Below are positions 15,245 to 23,249 of a DNA stretch of 36,349 bases, one piece after another. The translations under genes were made by a program, and so were the position numbers. This DNA is from Acidobacteriota bacterium (lineage in GTDB: Bacteria; Acidobacteriota; Thermoanaerobaculia; Multivoradales; Multivoraceae), in NCBI GenBank assembly GCA_003388555.1, contig QQVD01000062.1, positions 1 through 36,349 on the forward strand. Direction: 5' to 3'. Position 1 is the stretch's first letter. Each line of letters begins with the position of its first letter. The notes beneath the pieces were generated by a model. The model searched no databases. It had not been told where the DNA came from and was given only the letters and a program-made list of their open reading frames with translations.

Positions 15245-16863
15245 GCGCCGAGCCGGTGGCTCGAAGACCGGCGGCGCCCGGCCGCCGGCTCCGCTCGCCG
15301 GCCTTCGTGTCGTCCCTGCTCGGAGTGGCGGTGGCACAAGCTCTGATGGCGACGTCGGTCGTGGCGCAGCGGCCCGCGCCGGCGCGCCATCCGTCCGAGC
15401 TGTCGCTGCACTTCGAGAGGTGGTCGCCGCCGACCGCGGAGGAGATCGCGTTGCCGATCACCGGAGCGCGCAGCGTCTACCTGATGCGCGACGATCTGGT
15501 TCCCCTGGTGCGTCTGACCCTGGCCCTGCCGGTGGGCGATGAGGACGACCCGGCGGAGCGCGTCGGTCTCGCCTCGATGACCGCGGCGATGCTGCGCCGC
15601 GGCGGCACCGTCTCGCGCACCCCGGCGGAGCTCGACGAGGCGATCGATGCGCTCGGCGCCAGGCTCGAGGTGCACGGGGGGGAAAGCCGCACCGTGGCGA
15701 CCCTGGTCTCGCTCTCCGAGGTGTTCCCCGAGGCCCTCGACCTGTTGTTCGAGGTGCTGCTCGAGCCCCGCTTCGATGCCGATCGTCTCGCCCGTGTCCG
15801 GCGGGCGCTCGAGACCGGTTTCGCGTCGCGCGAGGACGACCCGGTCGCGGTGCTGCGTCGGCGCTGGAACGACCTGTCCCTCGGTCCCGACCATCCGCGC
15901 AGCCGGCAGCTGACCCGCGCCTCGCTCGCCCGTCTCGACGACGTCGCCCTGCACGAGTTCCACCGCCGCCACCTGCTCGCCGAGCAGCCCTGGATCGCCC
16001 TCTCCGGCGCCATCACGGACGAGCGCGCGAGAGCGTTGCTCGGCGAGCACCTCGGACGCTGGAGTCGCCGTCGGGCCGCCGCTGCGGAGCTTGCGGACGC
16101 CGACCGGGCCGAGGGCGCCGCCGCCTCCGCGGCAGCCGACGTGGTGGGTGCGGGAGGGGCTCAGGCGCCAGCGCGTCGGCCCCCGGCGCCACCCGGCCTC
16201 TACCTGCTCGAGCACCCGGCGCCGCAGGGCAAGATGATGATCGGCGGTCCCGGCGTCACCATCGACGGCTGGGCCGACGAGCGCCTGTGGACGGCGATGG
16301 TGCTGCAGGAGATCCTCGATGGCGGCGGTGTGCTGTCACGCCTTCGCTCGCGGCTGCGCGCCCGCGACGGCCTCGTCTACACGGTGCAGGGACTGCTCGA
16401 GGCGGCGCCGCGCGATGCCCTGCTCGAGATCTTCCTCGAGGCAGAGCCGCCCTCGGCGATCGCGGCGCTGCGGGCGGTGGTCGACGAGCTCGAGGAGCTG
16501 GCAGCCCGGCCGGTCGGTGCCGAGGAGCTCGAGCTGGCGCAGCAGGGCCTCGTGCAGAGATACCCGTTCCACTTCGCCGACGCCGAGGCGATCGCAGGCC
16601 GCTACGCGCAGGACGATCTGCTCGGTCGATCCCACGAGCACTGGGCGGTCTACCGGGACGAGATCGACGCAGTCTCGGCGCGCCAGGTGCAGGCGCTGGC
16701 GCGCGAGGTCCTCGATCCCGAGCGCCTCAGGGTGCTCTGGGTCGGGCCGCCGCTCGACGACCGGTTGCTGCGCGAGGTCGTCGGCCGTGGGCCGCTGGTG
16801 GGCGAGGTGACTCGGCTGCCGCGCCTCGATCCGGCGACTCTGGAGCCGCTCGGATCGCCCTGA
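15241..16863 (+). CDS. M16 peptidase-like protein, non-catalytic partner
   Basis: A 540-residue M16 homologue with a signal sequence (about 19-43, ending in VVAQ). Where the zinc motif HxxEH should stand, after ERVGL, the sequence reads ASMTA (about 111-115); both histidines and the glutamate are lost, so it cannot bind zinc there. The fold is otherwise kept: LPVGDEDDPAERVGLASMTA, TPAELDEAIDALGARLEVHG, then a low-complexity Ala-rich linker (about 278-320) and a C-terminal domain with RLRSRLRARDGLVYTVQG, the Arg/Tyr segment typical of the partner subunit of bacterial M16B pairs. The start is GTG 15241 in a 4-base overlap with the catalytic gene. A 134-base gap follows, which contains a new promoter-like element. 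Confidence 0.9.
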   Translation: MSAEPVARRPAAPGRRLRSPAFVSSLLGVAVAQALMATSVVAQRPAPARHPSELSLHFERWSPPTAEEIALPITGARSVYLMRDDLVPLVRLTLALPVGDEDDPAERVGLASMTAAMLRRGGTVSRTPAELDEAIDALGARLEVHGGESRTVATLVSLSEVFPEALDLLFEVLLEPRFDADRLARVRRALETGFASREDDPVAVLRRRWNDLSLGPDHPRSRQLTRASLARLDDVALHEFHRRHLLAEQPWIALSGAITDERARALLGEHLGRWSRRRAAAAELADADRAEGAAASAAADVVGAGGAQAPARRPPAPPGLYLLEHPAPQGKMMIGGPGVTIDGWADERLWTAMVLQEILDGGGVLSRLRSRLRARDGLVYTVQGLLEAAPRDALLEIFLEAEPPSAIAALRAVVDELEELAARPVGAEELELAQQGLVQRYPFHFADAEAIAGRYAQDDLLGRSHEHWAVYRDEIDAVSARQVQALAREVLDPERLRVLWVGPPLDDRLLREVVGRGPLVGEVTRLPRLDPATLEPLGSP

Positions 16864-16940
16864 GGTCGGCGTGGAAGAGGCGGGGCGGTGGCCCGCGTTG
16901 CGAAGAGCCGGGAGCCCCCGGCCCCGGGCGCGACCGGCCG

Positions 16941-16948
16941 GTAGAATC
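16941..16948 (+). promoter_or_regulatory. candidate -10 element (GTAGAATC) upstream of the beta-sandwich/UnbV/TPR genes
   Basis: GTAGAATC contains the hexamer TAGAAT about 50 bases before ATG 16998, inside the only real gap of the block (16864-16997). The same eight bases occur on the minus strand at 29217-29210, close to the start of the TPR-UnbV fusion gene. No TTGACA-like -35 is seen. Confidence 0.45.
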
Positions 16949-16997
16949 TGCCGGCCGACCGCCGCGGCGCCTTCAGCGCGGAACCTCCGGAGAGACC

Positions 16998-17639
16998 ATG
17001 CCGTTTCCGACCAGTGATCCAGCCACGACGGTCCGCCGCCGGACCGTATCGCAGGGCGTTGCGCCCGGCCGACCCGTCGCCGCGGCATTCTCGTGGCTGC
17101 TGCCCCTGCTCCTGATCGCGCCGAGTGCCGGCTCCGCGGCGCAGGTCGCCGCCGGGGCGCAGGCCGAAGGCGAGCAGTCCAGCGGGCCTCTCGCGGTGCT
17201 CGCGATCGAGGTCGAGCCGGCGCGGGTCGCGGCCGACACGCTCTGCTCGCTGACGGTGCGCCTGGAGAACCGCGGCGAGCGTCCGATCTACGCCCTGGCC
17301 TTCGAGGTCCTGGTCGGCGGCGCCGCCCTTCCGGTCTACCGCGACCAGCTCTTCCTGCAGCGGATTCCGAGCGGCGAGACGTCGGTCGAGCTGTTCAACT
17401 TCTGGAGCAGTGAGACCGGACGGCCCCTGCCTGCCGGCGAGCACCTGGAGATCGAGGTGGCAGTGCTGTCGGCGCTCTTCCTCGACGAGTCGACCGAGCG
17501 CGAGCCGGCCACCGACGGCGGCGACGGCGAGGAGGTCGAGGTGTGGAAGCCGGCGGGAGCGGTGCCCGGGCTGCCCGCACGGGCGACGCTGCGTGTGCCG
17601 CTCGACCGCGGAGGTGAATCGTCGGGAGGCGGCGGATGA
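16998..17639 (+). CDS. small exported beta-sandwich protein (CARDB-like, function unknown)
   Basis: A 213-residue protein with a signal sequence (about 26-49, SWLLPLLLIAPSAGSAAQ). The rest looks like an immunoglobulin-type sandwich: VLAIEVEPARVAADTLCSLT followed by VRLENRGERPIYALAFEVLV, the 'extra-tension, then named beta strand' pattern of CARDB and DUF11-like domains, up to about residue 150, then an acidic linker and a final strand. I do not recognise an exact family and no catalytic residues are evident. The start is ATG 16998 with GGAG upstream. Its stop overlaps the ATG of the second UnbV gene (ATGA), so the two are probably translated together and the protein may be a partner or chaperone of that propeller. 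Confidence 0.65.
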   Translation: MPFPTSDPATTVRRRTVSQGVAPGRPVAAAFSWLLPLLLIAPSAGSAAQVAAGAQAEGEQSSGPLAVLAIEVEPARVAADTLCSLTVRLENRGERPIYALAFEVLVGGAALPVYRDQLFLQRIPSGETSVELFNFWSSETGRPLPAGEHLEIEVAVLSALFLDESTEREPATDGGDGEEVEVWKPAGAVPGLPARATLRVPLDRGGESSGGGG

Positions 17640-19432
17640 GCCGCCTTCGCGACGCGGCCGAGAGGGGGACGTCGGCATGCCGCCTGCTGGTCGTTGTGGC
17701 GCTCGCGGGCGGCGCCGTCGCCCAGGCTCAGCCCTGGTTGGTCGACGTCACCGAGGCGTCCGGAGTGCGCTTCGAGTACTTCAACGGCATGGTCGGCAAG
17801 CTCTACTTCCCCGAGCACATGGGGGGCAGCGTGGCGCTGTTCGATCTCGACGGCGACGGCGACCTGGACCTCTACCTCGGCCAGGGCTCGATGCTCGATG
17901 ACGCGCCGCTGTCCGAGGCCCTGCTGCCGGCGAAGCATCCGACGCCGCTGACCGACCGCATCTACCGCAACGACGGAGTGAAGGACGGCACGGTGCGCTT
18001 CGTCGACGTCACCGAGAGCGCCAACCTGGCCTCGACCACCGGCTACTCGATGGGGGTGGCGACTGGCGACTACGACCGCGATGGCGACGTCGATCTCTAC
18101 CTGACGCAGCTGGGCGACAACCAGCTGCTGCGCAATCGCGGCGACGGCTCGTTCGAGGACGTCACCGAGGCGGCCGGCGCCAACGACCGCCGCTGGAGCG
18201 TGCCGGCGAGCTTCTTCGACTACGACGGCGACGGCTGGCTCGATCTCTTCGTCGGCAACTACGTCGAGTTCCGCGTCGCCACACACAAGAACTGCGCGTC
18301 GCCACAGGGGGCCTACGACTACTGCGGCCCGCTGGCCTACGCCGCTGAGCCCAACCGGCTGCTGCGCAACCGCGGCGACGGCACCTTCGAGGATGCCACC
18401 GCGAAGTCGCTGATGGAGACCGAGGGGCGCACCACCCTCGGCTCGGTGGCGGCGGACTTCGACGGCGACGGGCGGATCGATCTCTACGTCGCCAACGACA
18501 TGATGAACAACGAGCTGTGGCTCAATCAGGGTGACGGCACCTTCCTCGACGACGCCGACCTGCTCGGCGCCGCCGTCGACCGCAACGGGCAGGCGCAGGC
18601 CAGCATGGGACTGGTGGCCGGCGATCTCGACGGCAGCGGTACGGTCGACCTGTTCATGACCCACCTGCAACGGGAGAACAACACCCTCTACCTCAACGAA
18701 GGTGGCGGCCTGTTTCGCGACGCCAGCCGCGGCTCGGGCCTGGCGGAGGGCAGCTTCCCGTACACCGGGTTCGGCACAGCGATCCTCGACGCCGACGGCG
18801 ACGGCATCGACGACCTGTTCGTCGCCAACGGCGCCGTGCGTCGGCTCGACGACCAGGTGGCGGCGGGCGATCCACACCCGCTCGCCGAGATCAACCAGCT
18901 CTATCGTGGCAAGGGCGGCGGGGTCTTCGAGCTGGTCCCCGCGGCGCAGGCCTTCGACGTCGATCGTCGCGAGGTGAGCCGAGGCGTCGCGGTAGGAGAT
19001 CTCGACAACGACGGTGACCTCGACCTGGTGGTCTCGAACAACGGCGGTCCGGCACGGGTGCTGTCGAACCGCAGCGACCCGCGGCGGTGGCTGGGCCTGC
19101 GCCTGGTGGTGGACGGTGTCGGCGCCGCGGCGGGCAAGGCGCCGGTGACCGAAGCGATCGGCGCGCTGGCGCGGGTGCGCTCGGACGACGGCCGCTGGTG
19201 GGTGACGCGCCGCGTGCACACCGACGGCAGCTACGCCGCCGCCTCGGATCCGCGCCTGCTGTGGACGTTGCCCGGTACGCGGGGCGATCTCGAGGTCGAG
19301 GTGACCTGGCCGGACGGTGTCGTCGAGCGCTTTCAGGGTCTCGGCGCTGCCGCCTACCACACCCTGCGCCGCGGTGACGGCGCTGCCGTGGCTTCGGGGT
19401 CGGCGGTCGACCCGGACAGCGCCGAGCGATGA
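17636..19432 (+). CDS. exported FG-GAP beta-propeller with ASPIC/UnbV domain (2)
   Basis: A 598-residue CRTAC1-like protein. A signal sequence (about 14-32, LLVVVALAGGAVAQAQ) leads directly into VTEASGVRFEYFNG and PEHMGGSVALFDLDGDGDLD. Blades are marked by DYDRDGDVDLYLTQ, DYDGDGWLDLFVGNY, DFDGDGRIDLYVANDM, DLDGSGTVDLFMTH, DADGDGIDDLFVANG and DLDNDGDLDLVVSNN. The cysteine pair is NCASPQGAYDYCGP. The UnbV domain (about 480-585) includes EAIGALARVRSDDG and VEVTWPDGVVERFQG. Aspartate loops imply calcium binding; the ligand is unknown. The ATG at 17636 overlaps the previous stop and the TGA overlaps the ATG of the TPR gene, so it is tightly coupled on both sides. Confidence 0.9.
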   Translation: MSRLRDAAERGTSACRLLVVVALAGGAVAQAQPWLVDVTEASGVRFEYFNGMVGKLYFPEHMGGSVALFDLDGDGDLDLYLGQGSMLDDAPLSEALLPAKHPTPLTDRIYRNDGVKDGTVRFVDVTESANLASTTGYSMGVATGDYDRDGDVDLYLTQLGDNQLLRNRGDGSFEDVTEAAGANDRRWSVPASFFDYDGDGWLDLFVGNYVEFRVATHKNCASPQGAYDYCGPLAYAAEPNRLLRNRGDGTFEDATAKSLMETEGRTTLGSVAADFDGDGRIDLYVANDMMNNELWLNQGDGTFLDDADLLGAAVDRNGQAQASMGLVAGDLDGSGTVDLFMTHLQRENNTLYLNEGGGLFRDASRGSGLAEGSFPYTGFGTAILDADGDGIDDLFVANGAVRRLDDQVAAGDPHPLAEINQLYRGKGGGVFELVPAAQAFDVDRREVSRGVAVGDLDNDGDLDLVVSNNGGPARVLSNRSDPRRWLGLRLVVDGVGAAAGKAPVTEAIGALARVRSDDGRWWVTRRVHTDGSYAAASDPRLLWTLPGTRGDLEVEVTWPDGVVERFQGLGAAAYHTLRRGDGAAVASGSAVDPDSAER

Positions 19433-21375
19433 GCCCGGCAGCCGAGCCGCCTCTGCGAGGTACCAGCCCCCTCACGACCGGTTTCGCTCTGCGGCTCGGC
19501 GTCGCCGCCTTCCTGATCGCGGCGACGGTGGTGACGGCCCAGGGCGACGGCGGATCGGGGAACGGTTCGCTCGACCTCGCCCCCGAGCCGGTGCTGGAGA
19601 ACTTCGAGCCCAGCGTGCAGGAGCAGCTGCGTTCGGCTCGTGAGGTGGTCGCCGGGATCCTCGCCACGGAGGGTGACCCCGAGAAGCGCGGCGATGCGCT
19701 GGGACAACTCGCCGCGCTCTATCTGCTCTACGACTTCATGGACACCGCCGAGCCGCTCCTGCTGCAGGCACGCCGGCTGCAGCCGAACGACTTCCGCTGG
19801 CCCTACTTCCTGGCCCTGCTCTACAGCTTCGCGGGCGACCCCGAAGCCGGCCTCGAGAACGCGCGGCGCTCGGCGGAGCTGGCGCCCGACCATCTGGCGA
19901 GCCACCTCCGACGCGGAGACTTCGCCTACGAGCTCGGCCTCGAGGACGAAGCGCGGCGCGCCTACGAGCGCGCCCGCGAGCTGGACGATCCCTCTGGCGC
20001 GGCGCTCTACGGCCTGGCGCGCCTCGCCCTCGACGAAGGCGAGGCGCAGGCGGCGGTGGGCATGCTCGAGCAGGCGCTCGAGCGCCAGCCCCCGGGCTCG
20101 GTGATCCACTATCACCTCGGGGTCGCCCACCGCGCCCTCGGCGACCGCGAGCGCGCCCGCGCCGCCTTCGCCGCCAACCAGAACGAGCGGGTGATCTTCC
20201 CCGACGTGCTGTGGGACAGCCTCTCGACGCTGAACCGCAGTCGCGAAGCGATCTTCTCGCGCGGCGTCGAGGCGCTCGAGCGCGGCCAGCCCGACCTGGC
20301 GTTGGAGACATTCGGCGAGCTCATCGCCAAGAACCCCGACGATGCCGAGGCGCACTACAACGTCGGCATGTCTTTGCTCGAGCTGGGTCGCAAGGACGAG
20401 GCCGAGGAGGCGATCCGGCGCGCCATCGAGTTGCGCGACGACTATCGCGACGCCTACTACAACCTCGGTCTGGTGCTCGGTCAGCGCGGTGACTACGGCG
20501 AGTCGGAGCAGCAGTTCCGCAGGGTGCTCGAGATCGATCCCGAGGATCTCTCGAACCGGGTGCAGCTGGCCAACGCCCTCGCCGAGCAGGGTGAGATCGA
20601 AGACGCCGTGGCGATGCTCGACGAGGTGCTGGAGGCCGATCCGGCGATGGCCGAGGCGCGGCTGCTGCTCGGCGTGGTGCACGCGCGGCGGGGCGCTGCC
20701 GAGGCGGCGCGCGAGCAGCTGCACCGGATCCTCGCGCTCGCTCCCGGGGCCGTCTCGGAGCGCGCCGAGGCCCACTACCACCTGGCGCAGATCGCCGATC
20801 GGGAGGGCGATGCCGAAGCGGCGCGCGAGGAGCTCCTGCGGGCCGCTGAGCTCGAGCCCGAGGTGCTCTCGCTGCGCCAGTCGCTGGCCGCCGAGCTCGG
20901 TCGGCGCGGCGAGCTGATGGCCGCTGCGAAGCTGTTCGAGAGCATCGTCGCCGACCGTCCGGAGGATCCCCGGGCGCACCTCTCTCGCGCCATGGCCTAT
21001 CTGCTCGGTGGCGACGAGATGGCGGCCCTGACGGCTCTCGAGCGCAGCCTCGAGCGCCACCCCGAAGAGTTGGTGCTGCGCCACCTGACGGCGAGACTCC
21101 TGGCGACCGCGGAGTCCGAGGCGGTCCGCGACGGGCCGCGAGCCGTCGAGATGGCGCTCGCTGTCTTCGAGCAACAGCAGACGCTCGACCACGGCGAGAC
21201 GGTGGCGATGGCCCTGGCCGAGGCCGGACGCTTCGCGGAAGCCGTCTCGTGGCAGCAGCGGGTGCTCGACTTCGAGTCCCGGGAGCAAGGTCGCGCCTCG
21301 CCCGGCAGGGTCGAACGGATGGAGCGCTATGGCAGTGGGCAAGCGGTGCGCGCTCCCTGGCGGGCCCGTCCTTGA
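19429..21375 (+). CDS. exported TPR-repeat protein
   Basis: A 648-residue protein with a signal sequence (about 15-38, FALRLGVAAFLIAATVVTAQ) followed by at least a dozen tetratricopeptide repeats from about 75 onward, e.g. PDDAEAHYNVGMSLLELGRK, RDDYRDAYYNLGLVLGQRGD, PEDLSNRVQLANALAEQGE and PEDPRAHLSRAMAYLLGGDE. TPR superhelices bind protein partners, here presumably in the periplasm. Coupling by 4-base overlaps to UnbV genes on both sides suggests that it scaffolds or matures those propellers. The same pairing recurs on the minus strand at 25011-29191, once as a fusion. The start ATG 19429 lies in ATGA; the TGA overlaps a TTG start of the next gene. Confidence 0.9.
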   Translation: MSPAAEPPLRGTSPLTTGFALRLGVAAFLIAATVVTAQGDGGSGNGSLDLAPEPVLENFEPSVQEQLRSAREVVAGILATEGDPEKRGDALGQLAALYLLYDFMDTAEPLLLQARRLQPNDFRWPYFLALLYSFAGDPEAGLENARRSAELAPDHLASHLRRGDFAYELGLEDEARRAYERARELDDPSGAALYGLARLALDEGEAQAAVGMLEQALERQPPGSVIHYHLGVAHRALGDRERARAAFAANQNERVIFPDVLWDSLSTLNRSREAIFSRGVEALERGQPDLALETFGELIAKNPDDAEAHYNVGMSLLELGRKDEAEEAIRRAIELRDDYRDAYYNLGLVLGQRGDYGESEQQFRRVLEIDPEDLSNRVQLANALAEQGEIEDAVAMLDEVLEADPAMAEARLLLGVVHARRGAAEAAREQLHRILALAPGAVSERAEAHYHLAQIADREGDAEAAREELLRAAELEPEVLSLRQSLAAELGRRGELMAAAKLFESIVADRPEDPRAHLSRAMAYLLGGDEMAALTALERSLERHPEELVLRHLTARLLATAESEAVRDGPRAVEMALAVFEQQQTLDHGETVAMALAEAGRFAEAVSWQQRVLDFESREQGRASPGRVERMERYGSGQAVRAPWRARP

Positions 21376-23249
21376 GCCCGCAGCCCTCCGCTCCCGTTTC
21401 GATCTCGGGCCCGCAGCGAGGCTCCGCGGCGCTGCCGCTGAGGCGCGGCGCTGGGGGATCGTGGCTTGCCGCGATCTCACTGTCGGCGTCGTTCCTGGCC
21501 GCGGTGGCTCTCGGCGCGCAGGAGCCCCCGACCGCGAGCCGCGCCGCGTCGGCCTGGTTCGAGGAGGTGTCGTCGCGGTGGAGCGCTGCCTTCACCCATC
21601 GCCACGGCGGACGCGGCGACTTCTTCATGATCGAGACGATGGGGTCGGGCGTGGTTGCGTTCGACTACGACGGCGACGGCGACGATGACCTGCTCTGGCT
21701 CGACAGTGGCGATCCCGACCACTACCGCGGCGCGGCGGACGGCGATGCCCCGCCCTGGCTCCCAGGACGCAACGTCCTGCTGCGCAACGATCTCGGCGCG
21801 GCACCGCCGATGCAGGAAGACGGCGGAGCGGTCGAGGCCATCGCTTCGCCTCGTTTCGTCGACGTCAGCGAGGCGGCCGGCGTGCGGCTCGACGACTACG
21901 TGATGGGCGGCACCGCCGGGGATGTCGACGCCGACGGTGACATCGATCTCGTCGTCACCTCCTTCGGCCCGACCCGCTTGCTACGCAACGACGGACGAGG
22001 CGGCTTCGAGGTCGAGCCGCTCGATGAGAGCGAGATCTTCGGCAGGCCGGGTCAGCGCTTCTGGGGCGCCTCCGCGGCGCTCGCCGATGCCGACCGGGAC
22101 GGCGATCTCGATCTCTACGTCACCGGTTACGTCGACTTCGACTACGGCCGGAACCACCTCTGCGGCGAGCCCGAGCGTGGCCTGCGCAGCTACTGCCATC
22201 CCAACTCGTACCGGGGACTGCCGGATCGCTTCTATCTGAACGACGGCAGCGGCTCCTTCCGCGAAGCGGCGGCCGAGCTCGGCCTCGGCGAAGCGAACGG
22301 CAACGGCCTCGGCGTGGTCTGGCTCGACGTCGGTCGGGATCTCGAGCCCGACATCTACGTCGCCAACGACCTGACAGCGAACTACCTGTTCCGCAACCTG
22401 GGCGCCGCGCACACCCCCCGGTTCGAGGAGCGCGGCGCGCTCTACGGCGTCGCGCTCTCCGAGCGGGGCGACGCCGAGGCGGGGATGGGTATCGGGGTCG
22501 GCGACTGGGACGGCAACGGGCTCGAGGACCTCTTCGTCACGCACCTCGATCGTCAGACCAACGCGCTCTATGCCGCACTGTCCCCGGAGCTCTTCGTCGA
22601 CCAGCGCTACCAGGCTCGCCTCGCCGAGCCGTCGTTGCCGCGGGTCGGCTTCGGCGCCGCGTTCGAGGACTTCGATCTCGACGGCGACCTCGATCTGCTG
22701 ATCGCCAACGGACACATCATCCACAACGCCGAAGAGTTCGAGCGAGGCAGCACCTACCGCCAGCCGAACGATCTCTTCGAGCAGGTCGCGGGCGGCTACC
22801 GCGCGGTCGCCGCCTCGGGGCTCGGGATCGTGCGCAGCAGTCGCGGCCTCGCTCTGGCCGACTTCGATCTCGACGGGCGCACCGACGCCGCTATCTCGAA
22901 CTCGAACGAGGCATCCGAGCTGTACCGCAACGTCGCCCCAGTCGCCACGCGGGCAGCACTCAGGGTACGGCTACGGGACGCCGGCGCCGCGAGCCTCGGG
23001 CGCAGCCCGGACGGGATCGGCGGCTGGCTCGACCTCGCCCCCGCGACGGAGGGAGCGGCGCGGCAGTCGCGCTATGTGCGGACGGCGAGCTCGTACCTTT
23101 CGCAGAACAGCCTCGAGGCGACCTTCGGCGGTGTGTCATCGGGCCAGGAAACGGTGCGGCTCGAGGTCCAGTGGCCGGACGGCAGGCGACAGCGCATCCT
23201 CGCCCCGCACCGCACCCGCTGGCTGGTCCACCGGAGCGCTGCGCCGTGA
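21372..23249 (+). CDS. exported FG-GAP beta-propeller with ASPIC/UnbV domain (3)
   Basis: A 625-residue CRTAC1-like protein. The supported start is TTG 21372, overlapping the TPR stop (TTGA). It puts the signal sequence (about 30-50, SWLAAISLSASFLAAVALGA) in a reasonable place, although the n-region of about 29 residues is long; the frame itself is open to 21249. The signature HRHGGRGDFFMIETMGSGVV is followed by DYDGDGDDDLLWLDSG. Blades include DVDADGDIDLVVTS, DADRDGDLDLYVTGY, DVGRDLEPDIYVAND (missing one loop Asp/Gly), DWDGNGLEDLFVTH, DFDLDGDLDLLIANG and DFDLDGRTDAAISN. The cysteine pair is LCGEPERGLRSYCHP. The UnbV domain ends RTASSYLSQNS ... LEVQWPDGRRQRI. It is closely similar to the next gene, which looks like a tandem paralogue. 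Confidence 0.88.
   Translation: MSPQPSAPVSISGPQRGSAALPLRRGAGGSWLAAISLSASFLAAVALGAQEPPTASRAASAWFEEVSSRWSAAFTHRHGGRGDFFMIETMGSGVVAFDYDGDGDDDLLWLDSGDPDHYRGAADGDAPPWLPGRNVLLRNDLGAAPPMQEDGGAVEAIASPRFVDVSEAAGVRLDDYVMGGTAGDVDADGDIDLVVTSFGPTRLLRNDGRGGFEVEPLDESEIFGRPGQRFWGASAALADADRDGDLDLYVTGYVDFDYGRNHLCGEPERGLRSYCHPNSYRGLPDRFYLNDGSGSFREAAAELGLGEANGNGLGVVWLDVGRDLEPDIYVANDLTANYLFRNLGAAHTPRFEERGALYGVALSERGDAEAGMGIGVGDWDGNGLEDLFVTHLDRQTNALYAALSPELFVDQRYQARLAEPSLPRVGFGAAFEDFDLDGDLDLLIANGHIIHNAEEFERGSTYRQPNDLFEQVAGGYRAVAASGLGIVRSSRGLALADFDLDGRTDAAISNSNEASELYRNVAPVATRAALRVRLRDAGAASLGRSPDGIGGWLDLAPATEGAARQSRYVRTASSYLSQNSLEATFGGVSSGQETVRLEVQWPDGRRQRILAPHRTRWLVHRSAAP

Noticed and set aside
16898-16903. TTGCGA as -35 for the GTAGAATC element
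   Set aside because: The spacing to the -10 is about 38 bases, far outside the usual 16-19.
19354-21480. 708-codon minus-strand frame opposite the TPR gene
   Set aside because: It mirrors the repeats of the TPR gene and shows no family of its own.
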